A stretch of DNA of 64,000 bases from Prorocentrum cordatum. Its lineage: Eukaryota > Sar > Dinophyceae > Prorocentrales > Prorocentraceae. The stretch spans positions 126,001 to 190,000 of the forward strand of contig CAUYUJ010012570.1 of the NCBI GenBank assembly GCA_963575745.1, written 5' to 3'. Positions 1-9,949 of this stretch are shown here, one piece after another (position 1 is the first letter of the stretch; the number at the start of each line of letters is the position of its first letter). The position numbers and the translations under genes are program-made. Under the pieces are notes generated by a model. It ran no database searches, was not told the origin of the DNA, and saw nothing but the letters and a program-made list of their open reading frames with translations.

Positions 1-447
1 AGGCCAGATGGATAGATGAGGGGGTGGCGAGGAACCGAGCAAAGGAGGGATGAGGAGAATGATGACGCTGGGTGGATGGTTGAATGCCGCTCGGATGCCT
101 CTTGGAAGCCTTTTGGAAGCCTCTTCGGGCATCTTGGGGGTCTCTTGGCGGTCAATGGGGGCTCTTGGGCGTCTTGGGTGCTTCGGGGGGGCCTCTTGAG
201 GCCGCTTGGGATCCTCTTGGGGGGCTCTTGGGGGCCTGTTGGAGGCCTCTTGGGGCCTCTTGGGGGTCTCTTGGAGCTTCATGGCGGCCTCTTGGAGCCT
301 CTTGGAGGCCTCTTGGAACCATCCTGGGAGCCTCTTGGGGACTTCTTGGGGCCTCATGGCGGCCTCTTGGGGCCTCTTGGCGGCCTCTTGGAAGCCTCTT
401 GGGGCTTCCTGGGCGCCCTTTCGGGCCATCTTGGAAGCGATCGATCA
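1..447. repeat. Left arm of large inverted repeat, GGCCTCTTGG minisatellite
   Basis: The sequence matches the reverse complement of 655-1117 with few differences: base 1 pairs with base 1117, and the GATCGATC near 436-444 pairs with that near 660. Inside the arm a 10-mer-like motif (GGCCTCTTGG and variants) is repeated dozens of times. The arm may extend beyond the window edge. Long ORFs here (W/G/L-rich) are translations of the repeat and are not treated as genes. Confidence 0.85.
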
Positions 448-654
448 ATCTTCCACCCCTCCTTCTTCCCCTTCGGGGAGGGGTTTACCCCTCCCCCCAA
501 CCCCCTCCCCTGGACCTGGACGGGGGGTTTCGCTGTTAGTTGGAGCGTCCAAAACGGCCTCGGCGAGGAAGCCAACATCATCGGTTTTACCATGATTTTG
601 GCTCATTTTGGCCTCTTGGGGGGGGGCAGGGCTAATTAACCACAACCCCACCCT
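448..654. other. Spacer of the inverted repeat
   Basis: Non-palindromic 207 bp between the two arms, with C-rich and G-rich runs. No coding signal was seen. Confidence 0.7.
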
Positions 655-1117
655 CTTCTTTGATCGATCTCCTCCAAGATGGCCCCAAGAGGCGCCCAGG
701 AGGCCCCAAGAGGCTTCCAAAAGGCCTCCAAGAGGCCCCAAGAGGCCGCCATGAGGCCCCAAGAAGCCCCCAAGAGGCTCCAAGAGGCTCCCAGGATGGT
801 TCCAAGAGGCCTCCAAGAGGCTCCAAGAGGCCGCCATGAAGCTCCAAGAGACCCCCAAGAGGCCCCAAGAGGCCTCCAACAGGCCCCCAAGAGCCCCCCA
901 AGAGGATCCCAAGCGGCCTCAAGAGGCCCCCCCGAAGCACCCAAGACGCCCAAGAGCCCCCATTGACCGCCAAGAGACCCCCAAGACGTCCGAAGAGGCT
1001 TCCAAAAGGCTTCCAAGAGGCATCCGAGCGGCATTCAACCATCCACCCAGCGTCATCATTCTCCTCATCCCTCCTTCGCTCGGTTCCTCGCCACCCCCTC
1101 ATCTATCCATCTGGCCT
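655..1117. repeat. Right arm of large inverted repeat, CCAAGAGGCC minisatellite
   Basis: Reverse-complement partner of 1-447. The arm lengths differ by about 16 bp, so there are small indels between them. Confidence 0.85.
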
Positions 1118-1900
1118 CCTCTTCCGCCTCATCCTTTGCACGGATCGGCTGTCCCTCTCGTTGCTCCCCCACTTCCCTGATCTCTTCAACTTGCCTGGAC
1201 ATCGTTTCTTGATGGGCTGGTGGGGACAAGCGAAGCGTCAAGAATTCCCTAAACCACCTACGCCCAGAGGGTTGGTGGGATTCTGTAGTCCATTCCCGAT
1301 TGGAAACGCATCGATCCAAAATCGCCCATCCATCGCCGATAGTGGCCCGATAGGCCGTCCCCGCCCAGGAACGTGCGGATTCGCTACTCGGGGCCTACCG
1401 CCGATCCATCGGCGGTGCACCGCCGATTCGAAGTCGATGTTTCTGTCCCTGCGCTGGTCCCCCCCCCTATCGTTGCCCCTCCGTCCGAGGAGGGCGAGCT
1501 TGAGGAACTGGTAGCTGACCTTCTGAGGTAGCCCGTCGTCGCCGCGGCTGGACGCAGCTCGGACACCTCCTCCTTCTCCTCCTCCTCCTCCTCCTCCTCC
1601 TCCTCCTCTGGGGGGGGGTAGGGGGGTCGACGCGGAGCCGCCGTGGCCTCAGCTCGCCCTTGCTCTGCTCCCAGCTCTGGGGCCGAGGGCAGGCGGCCGG
1701 CGTGCTTCAGGGGGGTGCTTCCGCGACGGACGCACCGTGCTCCCTTCAGGACGGAAAAAACACTTTTTTGGTCTGCGGGTCGGGAGCGGGCCCCTTCCGG
1801 TCAAGAGCTAAACGGGACGCGGGTAGCCCTAATTGGGGAGACAGGGCGCGGGCGGGCGGGGCCTCAGGCGGCCGGAGGGCTCAGAAAACAGGCGGTGCCG
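1118..1900. other. No gene seen; short (CTC)n tract
   Basis: GC-rich sequence with a (CTC)n tract near 1567-1612. The open frames here lack recognisable domains. Nothing supportable. Confidence 0.5.
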
Positions 1901-1904
1901 AAGA

Positions 1905-2105
1905 TCCAAAGAGGGATATGCCCTCAGACGCTGAAGGAATCCCTCCAGGAAAGGCCAAAACATTCAGGAGGGAAAAAAGCATACAGACACTATTCGTCGT
2001 CGACCCCCAGGAACATAGGGGAAAATGCGGGGAGTTGGGGGGGAAGACGAGAGTCCCCAAAAAACGATGGGAAAAGATGGGGAATCCTCTTATTAGTGTG
2101 TATTT
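1905..2105 (+). repeat. Dispersed ~200 bp repeat, copy 1
   Basis: Matches the reverse complement of about 48030-48250. Shared blocks include CCCTCAGACGCTGAAG, AATCCCTCCAGGAAAG, CAAAACATTCAGGAGGG and ATGGGGAATCCT. Flanked on the right by (GT)n. No TSD was found. Confidence 0.75.
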
Positions 2106-2107
2106 AC

Positions 2108-2108
<1 letters not shown>

Positions 2109-2189
<81 letters not shown>
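2109..2189. repeat. (GT)n microsatellite
   Basis: About 40 nearly uninterrupted GT dinucleotides. Confidence 0.95.
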
Positions 2190-2191
<2 letters not shown>

Positions 2192-2198
2192 TTATGTA

Positions 2199-2382
2199 CC
2201 CAGACATGCGACGTCCTGATTTTTTCAGAACGGCGCCCCCGCAAGTCCCGACCCTTTCCCTGGGGCCGGTTTTTCATCCTGAGTCGTTTTTTGACGGTCC
2301 CGAGGCCCGGCGAAGGCCTCCAGAGCCCGAAAACGGCGAAAAACCTCCGTCCTGAATTTTTTACGACGCAAGCATGTCTGGG
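2199..2382. mobile_element. MITE-like element family C, copy 1
   Basis: 184 bp almost identical to 50103-50286 (about two substitutions seen). It begins CCCAGACATGC and ends GCATGTCTGGG, a perfect 11 bp terminal inverted repeat, with further imperfect pairing through the TCAGRACGG block. No target-site duplication is evident. Non-coding. Confidence 0.75.
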
Positions 2383-2527
2383 TGTGTGTCCCAGGGCCCC
2401 TTTCGCCCTCCGGGGCGGGGGCCGTGCTCGGCGGTGGCTGCACGGCGCGGGGACAACGCGCGCGCTCCTCGCTGCCCCCCGCTGGTCGGGGGCGGGGCCG
2501 CGGGAGGCCACCGCCCTCCCGGGGCGG

Positions 2528-2970
2528 GGGGGAGAGGGCGCGCACGAGGCCGGACACGAGGAGCAGCAGAGGGGGAGGATTACGTCGGGCCTGTAAAACG
2601 ACGCGAAGATCGGGACAAAATCGGATCGGGATAACTCAAAATCGGATCGGGATAACTCAAAATCGGATCGGGGGAGGGCGCGCACGAGGCCCGACACGAG
2701 GAGCAGCAGAGGGGGGGAGGATTGCGGTAGGTTTGCGTCGTGTCGACCAGCGGCGACCCCAGCGCGGGCGCTCAAGGTTGAACGCCGCCGGCGACCCAGA
2801 ATCGATCGATGTTGAACGATCGGACGTTGCGGCAGCGGCCGATCGTTCAAGGTTGAACGATCCCTGCGGTGTCAAAAACCAACGCTGGGGTCGGCACGAC
2901 ACGAACCTGCCGCACGTCGGGCCTGTAAAACGACGCGAAGATCGGGACAAAATCGGATCGGGATAACTCG
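2528..2970. repeat. Local direct duplications
   Basis: A 55 bp block (2583-2637) recurs at 2915-2969. A second block (2528-2582, GGGGAGGGCGCGCACGAGG...) recurs at 2669-2725. The motif AAAATCGGATCGGGATAAC occurs several times. Confidence 0.75.
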
Positions 2971-3092
2971 AAATCTCTGAGAATCGGCGGGTTTGGAGGA
3001 TGTATTGGGCGCCGCGGCCGCTCCAGAGCGTTCCGGAACGCTCTGAGAGCGCTCCGGAACACTCTGGAGCGATTTATCCCGATCCTAGCCCT

Positions 3093-3253
3093 GTTTTAGC
3101 CTGTCCCTCCACAGGGGGAATCTCCAAAAATGGTCAAAACATTAGTCTGGGGACTATTTGTGTCATCATTGTTTGACAAGCTTGTTGCATGGTTTGAATA
3201 TGTTAGCATGTTTCGTCGCAGGCCCTCCTGTATGGGGGACACGCCCGACTGAA
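3093..3253. mobile_element. MITE-like element family A, copy 1 (degraded)
   Basis: Starts with an altered CCTGTCCCTCCACAGGGGGA and ends GGGGGACACGCCCGACTGAA, matching the termini of the intact family A copy at 5988-6168. The interior contains the conserved GGGGACTATTTG block. Confidence 0.6.
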
Positions 3254-3375
3254 GGGGAGGAGAGGGGGCGCAGAAGCGTGGTGGAGGGCGGAGGGGGCGG
3301 AGCAGGACGAGGAGGAGGAGGAGGAGGAGGAGCAGGCGAGAAGCCGCCGATGTCACAACTGGCCCTGCGCCGATC

Positions 3376-3540
3376 CTCTTCCTCCTCCTTCCGCTTGCTC
3401 TCCTCCTCCTCCTCCTCCTCCTCCTCGGTCTCCTCCTCCTCCTCCTCCTCCTCCTCCTCCTCCTCGGTGTCCTCCTCCTCCCCCTCCTCCCACTCCTCCT
3501 CCTCCTCCTCCTCCTCCTCCTCCTCCTCCTCCTCCTCCTC
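3376..3540. repeat. (TCC)n microsatellite
   Basis: Imperfect CTC/TCC trinucleotide repeat. The Ser- and Arg-rich ORFs over it are repeat translations. Confidence 0.95.
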
Positions 3541-4016
3541 AAACCTTCGTTTCTCCTGCTATTCTCCCCCCACCCCGCCGTCCTCCGTCTTGTTTCTCGT
3601 GCTCCTCCCTCTTCCTTCCTCTTCTCTTCCTTTCTCCGCGAGCTGTGCACCCACGGTGGCACGTGCTCCTGACAGCAGCTGCGCGACACATTCCGCATGC
3701 TGGGTCTCCCTCCTGCTCTTGTTCCTGCTCTTGCTCCTGCTGCTCTCCATCCATCCCTCCTGCCTCCTCTCCCCCTCCTCCCCCCAGCGTGCGTGTTTCA
3801 CTCCTTCCCTCCCTCCCTTCCCCTCCCTCTCCTGCCTCGACGCCTCGCTCTCTGGCACCGCCAGAAGGAATATGATCCCACCTTATTGCGTAGGTTCGCT
3901 CCGCCGTCGTGCTTCGCTCAACCTCGTCCTCCCTCTCCCTCTTCTCTCTCCGTTTTCTCCCTCGCCCCTCCGTCCCTCCCCATCTGCATTTTTTGTTTGT
4001 ATAGTATACCTTTACT

Positions 4017-4740
4017 TTGCCACCTAACCGGAAGATAGCTGTGGATGTCCATCTTACCCATGATAAGCAACACATGGTCGACGTGGCTGTTCTCGACGTG
4101 GGCGTTTTTGGGTCGACGTTGCAAGAGGCGCTGCAGGAGTGGGACGAGGCGCACATCCCGTGGGAAAGGGCGAAATGTCGTTCTCGCCTGGGCGAAGCGC
4201 TCATATTTCTTGACAGTCGAGCTCCCGCGCAGCGCATATTTCTGGTACCTCACTTCTGTCGACGCGCGCGCGGGCAAACATGTCGCTCTCGCCTCGCCGC
4301 CGCGCAGACTTCGCGTGAAAGCGGCGCCCTCGCTTCGGCGCTGCGAATCTTTGCTGCTCGCCACTGCCTGGAGCCCCGCGCAGGTGGGCGACGTGTTGCC
4401 CGCGCCTGAGCTTCGTGCACCCTCGCTCGGAAGCGGCGTTCCCGCGCCGGTGGGGCGCATGTCTCGTTCGCCGGATCGCAGCAGAGCAGCAGCGGCAGCG
4501 GGTCCGCGAGGGTGGGGCGACATGTTGTCCTCGCCCAGGCGCCGCGCAGCTGGTGTTCGTGAGCGGCAGTACCGTTTCGGCTCGGCGCATGTGTCGTCTT
4601 CGCCGCGCTCCTCGGAAGTGTTGCCGCTCCCGCCCCAGCGCTCGCGCAGTTTTCCTTTCGTCGGCCAAACGGAAGTGGGACCGCGCGCCAACGCCTTCCG
4701 TTCTCTAGGCGGGAACGCAGACCCACCACTCTGCAGGAGG
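4017..4740. other. Region with recurring quasi-palindromic GGCGA...ACATGT...TCGCC motif
   Basis: Variants of GGGCGACATGTTG followed by CTCGCC occur near 4172, 4271, 4386, 4455, 4515 and 4585. A plus-strand frame starting at 4017 has non-repetitive sequence for about 60 codons (beginning MPPNRKIAVDVHLTHDKQ) but no recognised domain. It is not called as a gene. Confidence 0.35.
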
Positions 4741-4916
4741 CCTTGAGAATCCAGAGTTGCCCCGAACGATTCGGTTCTCGATCCCAGATCCTCTTCCACC
4801 ATCGTCACCATCTCCCCTCCATCGCCACCCTCTACCATCGCCACCTCGTGCTCCTCTTCCCCTCCACCATCGACGCCCCACGCCATCGCTAACTTGTCCT
4901 CCTTCCCCCTCCACCA

Positions 4917-5116
4917 CTTAGCTAACCTCGATACGCCCGTTTTGATACGCAACACGTGCCATGCTCAAAACGTCCGTGTCAATACGTTGCGTGTTGGTTC
5001 AGCGTATTGGCCCACGCGTTGGCGACCGCATTGTGTCAGACCGACGCTTTCAGCATACGTGCTGATCGCCATATCAAGACCCTACGTGTTGGGTGTTGCG
5101 TGTCGGTGCAGCTAAG
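4917..5116. mobile_element. MITE-like element family B, copy 1
   Basis: 200 bp, beginning CTTAGCTAACC and ending TGCAGCTAAG, with imperfect terminal inverted repeats extending through GATACGC and CGCAACACG. It is flanked by the 8 bp direct repeat CTCCACCA (4909-4916 and 5117-5124). The surroundings contain other CTCCACCAT motifs, so the TSD could be partly chance. The related copy at 15224-15422 supports the boundaries. Confidence 0.75.
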
Positions 5117-5124
5117 CTCCACCA

Positions 5125-5660
5125 TCGTCGCCCTCCTCCTCTCCCGCGTGGGCCAAGCGTGCGAGTTGGGGAGAAGCCATCCTGAGATATGCCCGGGCAC
5201 GGATTCGACACGCATCGGCGAGGGATGCTCGAATCCAGGCGGTTCTCTGAAGGTTCACATCTTGACGGGCGTGCGCCTTTGCCCATCGGTGCAGAATCCT
5301 TCGTGCCTTGCCGCACGGGCATAGCGCCCTTGAGGGGACGCGGATTTGCCCCTGGACGTGCTCTCTTTGGGGAAGTGCGCTCCTCTCCCGCGTCGGCCGC
5401 CCCCCGAGGAGCCCTCGGCGAAGCGGCAGCGTGCCGCCCTAATGCAGCCCGCTGCCGCGCGACCTCCGCCACGCCGAGGCCCCGTCGAGGCAGCCTCTCG
5501 ATTGGAGGGCGTTTGCTATACACCTGTTCCGATCCTCGCCAGGCCTGCCCTGAGCCCAGGTTTGGCGCACGTGGCACCCCGCAGTTGCGGAGAAGAGCGA
5601 GGGGCGCCGGTGCGGGCAGGTCGCGGGTGGGTCGCGGATGGGTCTCGGAGGGGTCGCGGG
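5125..5660. other. No gene supported
   Basis: GC-rich, open in several frames, with no domain recognised on either strand. Confidence 0.4.
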
Positions 5661-5662
5661 CG

Positions 5663-5860
5663 AGGACGACGACAGCAACAACAGCAACGCAACAACAACA
5701 ACAACAACAACAGCAACACCAACACCACCACCAACAACAACAGCAACACCAACACCACCACCAACACCAATAATACCAGCACCACCAACAACACAACAGC
5801 AACACTAGCAACAGCACCACCAACAGCAACATCCACAACAGCATCAACACCGCCGCCACC

Positions 5861-5891
<31 letters not shown>

Positions 5892-5945
5892 CTTACAATA
5901 GCAGCACCAGCAACAGCAGCAGCAACAACAGCACCAACAAGAGGG
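5663..5945. repeat. (CAA/CAC/CAG)n microsatellite
   Basis: Compound CAN trinucleotide repeat, about 280 bp. It gives poly-Gln/His/Asn/Thr frames on one strand and poly-Leu/Val on the other. Confidence 0.95.
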
Positions 5946-5987
5946 TCGCCAGGCAGGAGGGGGCACAGGCCCAGGCTGGGCTTGGTA

Positions 5988-6168
5988 TTAAGTCGGGCCT
6001 GTCCCCCTACAGGGGGATTTTCGACGAAGAATAAAAAATACCCCAACAATAGTCGAACAATTTTCCAAAAATAGTCAGGGGACTATTTGGGCCATTTTGG
6101 GGTGTTTTTTTTTGGTATGTTTTATTTTTCGTCGAAAATCCTCCTGTAGGGGGACACGCCCGACTTAA
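5988..6168. mobile_element. MITE-like element family A, copy 2 (best preserved)
   Basis: 181 bp from TTAAGTCGGGC to GCCCGACTTAA. The terminal inverted repeats are about 45 bp (GTGTCCCCCTACAGGGGGA and ATTTTCGACGAA blocks on both ends). The direct repeat GCTTGGTA flanks it (5980-5987 and 6169-6176), an 8 bp target-site duplication. The core is AT-rich and non-coding. Inferred: non-autonomous DNA transposon of a superfamily that makes 8 bp duplications. Confidence 0.88.
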
Positions 6169-6179
6169 GCTTGGTAGTG

Positions 6180-6890
6180 GCGGCGCAGGTGTACCGTCGG
6201 CTCCTCCTGGTTCGAGGACCGGTGCTCGAGGATTGAGTCTTCTGGGGGTGCGTTTTTGTCACGGCCTCCATGGGGCCTTGCCGAGGCCTTCGGGGCCTCC
6301 TAGGCCTCTACAGTCGGGGCCCTGAACAAGGAACCCTTTTCGTTGGGGAGGGGCTCCGCGTTCCTTAAGTGTTTTACAGCTTGCCTCAGGCTTTCCCTAT
6401 GTTTTCGACCGGAAATCGAGGGTTAACTTATGGAAAAAAGGGGCCTCGTTCCTCATTTAGGGTTCCGTAGGTCAACGCCCCGACTGTAGAGGTCGCCCGA
6501 GACTTTCGGAGGCCACTGGGGGAGGTTGGATGAGGAGGGAGAGTAGGGTCCCCCAGTGCGTGGTGGACACATCGCCGTAGTCCTCCATCTCCGTCTTGAG
6601 GAGGGAGGGGGGACGCAGGGGGAGGAGTAGGAGGAGGTGAGCGGAGGAGAAGAACATTGCATATTCAGTTCTGGCCTCGCTGCCACACAAGGACGTCCAT
6701 ACATGCTTAACGTGCCACACCCTGGTACTTCTGTGAACCGCCGTCTGCATCCCATCTTTGCGCCCGAGGGCGCAGTGTACTGTTTTTGTGGTGTGTTTGT
6801 GCATGTGTTGTATTGTTAGGTTGGCCTGTCGTCTGGCTATCTTGACGGCGCGCAGCTGCCTGCGTCGCTCGCGATCAAAAACATGTGTTG
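6180..6890. other. No gene supported
   Basis: Short inverted match: AACGCCCCGACTGTAGAGG (6474-6492) against CCTCTACAGTCGGGGCC (6305-6321). It may be another small inverted-repeat element of about 190 bp (6305-6492). No coding signal. Confidence 0.4.
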
Positions 6891-7060
6891 TGTTGTGTTG
6901 TGTTTTGTATTGTGTGTGTGTGTGTTTGTGTGTGTGTGCGTTCGTGCGTGCGTGCGTGCCTGCGTGCGTGCGTGTGTTTGTGTGTGTGTGTTTGTTTGTT
7001 TGTGTGTGTGTGTGTTTGTGTGTGTGTGTTTGCGTGTGTGCGGTTTTTCGCTAGATTTTC
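6890..7060. repeat. (GT)n-rich tract
   Basis: GTGTGT with TTTG and GCGT interruptions, about 170 bp. Confidence 0.9.
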
Positions 7061-7880
7061 TTCGCCGCGCCACTGCGCGCGTGGCCGCAACGCCAGAAAG
7101 TGCGTGTGCGCGTGTGTGTGTGTGTCAGACGGTGTGGGAGACAGTGTGTGTGTGCGGCGGGCGGATGTGCTTTAGGGGGGGCATGCGTCTCCATGTCAGA
7201 GTCATGGCTTGAAATTCTGCGTGCACAATTTGACAGGGTCGTTTCGGTTGAACCATGAACGAGGGATGTAGCACTGCTGCTGCTTGAGTGGCTGGTTTCG
7301 TCTTACGACGTATAGTGTGCGCCAGCTCTTTTACGCAGTAGTTGCGATGAACGGGCCGCCACACTGCGCGGCGAGTTGTTGCGAGATGTGTTGTGGGCCC
7401 GATCTTCGCCTAGTGAAGCGCAAGTATTTGAGCCGCCTGCCTGTCGGATGTGCTTGTAAGGCGTGCGCTGATCGTCTGCCTCGCGTCTCGATGTTTTGGT
7501 CGAGCGACCAACGTCGCAGTGCGGTGTGAGTTGCTCTTCGATGTTTGGGGGCATTTCGTGTTGCGCATATTTTTTTGTGCTCGTTCGCATCTTAGAAATG
7601 CGGCGCGTACGTCGCACACTGCGGCCAGGTTTGCGAACTGCGTCGCGAACATCCCGCTACACGGGGGGCCATGCACGTGCTTGCGCTGGACAGCTGTGCG
7701 GGTGCGTGTTCGTGTGTTTGTGTGCGCGCGTGCGCGCGAGAGTGCGTCCGCGTGCGCACTCGTTTTTGCAAGTACCTGTTGTGCGCGACACAGGTGGCAA
7801 CACACTTCGTTCCCCATGGCCTAAGAGAGGGTTTTTGTTATTACTTCCACCGCGCCAGAAGGACACCCTCACACCTCTCC
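7061..7880. other. No gene supported
   Basis: GT/GC-rich with Cys/Val-rich open frames typical of degenerate (GT)n. No domain. Confidence 0.4.
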
Positions 7881-7899
7881 TCCCCCCACCTCTTCCGAA

Positions 7900-8230
7900 T
7901 TCAATTATTCAGCTTCACTTACCCAGATTCATCCATCGTTCAGACTCACGCACCACTTAGACTCACTCATCGCTCAGACTCATCCTGCACCCACCTTTTC
8001 TCATCGCTCAGACACACGCGTCACTCAGACTCACTCATGCTCTGACTCGCACTGACGCGCTCAGACACCATCCCACCACTTCATCACTTTGTCTCACACT
8101 CGCATTCACATTGGCTCAGACTCTGAGTCGTTCGTCCCTTCTCACATCCATCATTCAGACGTACACTAGAGTTGCTCATCGCCCAGAGCCCATCACTCAG
8201 CACCATGCATCATTCAGACTCACTCATACC
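7900..8230. repeat. CTCAGACTCA minisatellite
   Basis: Variants of CATCGCTCAGACTCACTC recur about every 20-30 bp. Followed by a (GATGGT/GATGAC)n tract at 8240-8305. Confidence 0.75.
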
Positions 8231-8319
8231 CTGCCTCGCTGATGATGGTGGTGATGATGGTGATGGTGATGGTGATGATGACGATGATGATGATGACGAT
8301 GATGGCGGAACAGATTCTG

Positions 8320-8850
8320 AGGATGTCTCGAGCGAGGCGCCGGTTTCAGCACCCCCTAAGGGGTTCCGCCAGGGGGTATCTCACTCCTCCTCCGCTTTCG
8401 AGCTGTTCTTCGTGCCGGATTCCCCGTCCGAGGGTGAAACGCTTGTTCGTGTAATGATTTGTCTTGCGGCTGCCGCCACGCCTCGCCGTGAACCATGGTG
8501 ATCGCTTCCACGCTTGGCACGCAGAGTCGTCGGCACGACCATCGCCTTCCATCGTAGGTCGTGAGGCGGCGTCCGTCCACCCAGACCGACAGACGCGTCA
8601 AATCGAATTATGATTGCCAACGCTGGTCCCCGCAGCACAGTGCAGTTTTGTTGTGTGTGTAGTTGTAGATAAGTTCGATCCGTTCGCGCCAAAATGGCGG
8701 GGATGTTTCGAGCGGCTTGTCCGGAACAGGTTTGGAGGATGTCTCGAGCAAGGCGCTGGTTTCAGCACCCTTGGTGGCCCAGATCGCGAGGATTTCTCGA
8801 ACGGTTTGCTTGTTTTGCTGGCCAGACTCGTGGGTGTGGATCCTCATGAT
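8320..8850. other. No gene supported; short duplicated block
   Basis: GGATGTCTCGAGC followed by AGGCGC and GGTTTCAGCACCC occurs at 8321-8355 and again at 8737-8772. Related GAGGATGTCTC motifs recur near 47.5-47.65 kb. Confidence 0.45.
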
Positions 8851-8854
8851 GCCA

Positions 8855-9050
8855 TAGGAAACTCCGGCAGGCTCCAGGAGGCTCGAGGAGGACACATGAT
8901 GTCCCAGGAGGCCACAGGAGGCCCCAGAAAGCCACAGGAGGCTCCAGCAGGCCCCACAAGGCTACTGGAGGCCCTAGGAAATACCAGGAGGCCCGATGAG
9001 GCCACAGGGCCACAAGAGGCCACATGAAAAACCACGAGGCGCCAGGCCAT
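8855..9050. repeat. CCAGGAGGCC minisatellite
   Basis: Degenerate 10-12 bp repeats (CCACAGGAGGCC). Part of the GGCCTCTTGG-type family seen throughout the window. Confidence 0.8.
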
Positions 9051-9251
9051 GAGGCTTCAGAAGGCCACAGGAGTGGCTCAAATTCCCAGGGTTTTACAGA
9101 TGTTCCTATCGACTGGGCCTCCCTGGAGTGCGAATCCTTTCTGTTTACGTCTGTTTCTATAACGTGTCCTTCCCCGGTGTATCCACAGAGTCCTTACTTG
9201 GGGCACGAGTCCTTGGTGTCTTACACGTGTTCCTAGAGATTCTCCCCCCTC

Positions 9252-9282
9252 CTTCTCTCTCTCTCTCTCTCTCTCTCTCCTG
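9252..9282. repeat. (TC)n microsatellite
   Basis: About 15 uninterrupted TC units. Confidence 0.9.
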
Positions 9283-9339
9283 TGGCTTCAATCCGAAGTG
9301 TCTTACGTTTGTCCCTATAGATTGGGACTCTCCGGGGGC

Positions 9340-9530
9340 ACGAATCCTCCCCAGGAAGCCCCATGAGGACCCAGGAGGCTCCTGGAGGCCCCAGGAGGCC
9401 ACGCGAGGCCCCAGGAGTCTTCAGGAGGCCACAGGAAGCCCCAAGAGGCCACAGGAGGCGCCAGGAGGCTCCAGGAAACCCAGGGAAGCCCCAGGAGGTT
9501 TCAAGATGTCCCAGGAGGCCCCAGGCTCAT
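9340..9530. repeat. CCAGGAGGCC minisatellite, second block
   Basis: Same motif and orientation as 8855-9050. The 9051-9339 interval between them carries the repeated phrase CTATCGACTGGGCCTCC / CTATAGATTGGGACTCTCC, so the two blocks may be one duplicated ~480 bp unit. Confidence 0.75.
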
Positions 9531-9539
9531 GCGCAGAGA

Positions 9540-9945
9540 CGCGCTCATATTTATTGAGACCCATTCACACCCCAAGTCATTCACAGTTAGATTCGCTCCC
9601 AGACCGTCAATACCCAAGCCCGTTTCTATTCGAAGACTCTTGCGCCTAGACACTCACGACGGACAGGCCCATGCTAATAGATGCGCAGATGGGGAGCTCC
9701 AGGCAGTGAATAATTTGCAATGTTGCCAAATCTTTTCGCTTACTCCGCCGACCCATTTCGCATCACTGTGGCTGCCTGGTGGTGTGCTCGTGCCCAGGGG
9801 GGAGGGCAGTACGATCTTCGAGGAGATCTTTGGCGATGTGGCTCGCACCTTGTCGAAGGGAGCCGTTAGACTGCCCTAGAGGGCGCCAAGATTACTCAAG
9901 AGAGCTCTAGAAGAGTTTCGACACGTACCTGGGTGGTTCAAACTC
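9540..9945. other. No gene supported
   Basis: Unique-looking sequence without a recognised domain on either strand. Confidence 0.4.
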
Positions 9946-9949
9946 CTCA

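Noticed and set aside
16-1102. Long Trp/Gly/Leu-rich and Pro/Arg-rich ORFs at the left edge (and again at 9.9-11.3 kb)
   Set aside because: They are translations of the GGCCTCTTGG minisatellite, open in several frames on both strands.
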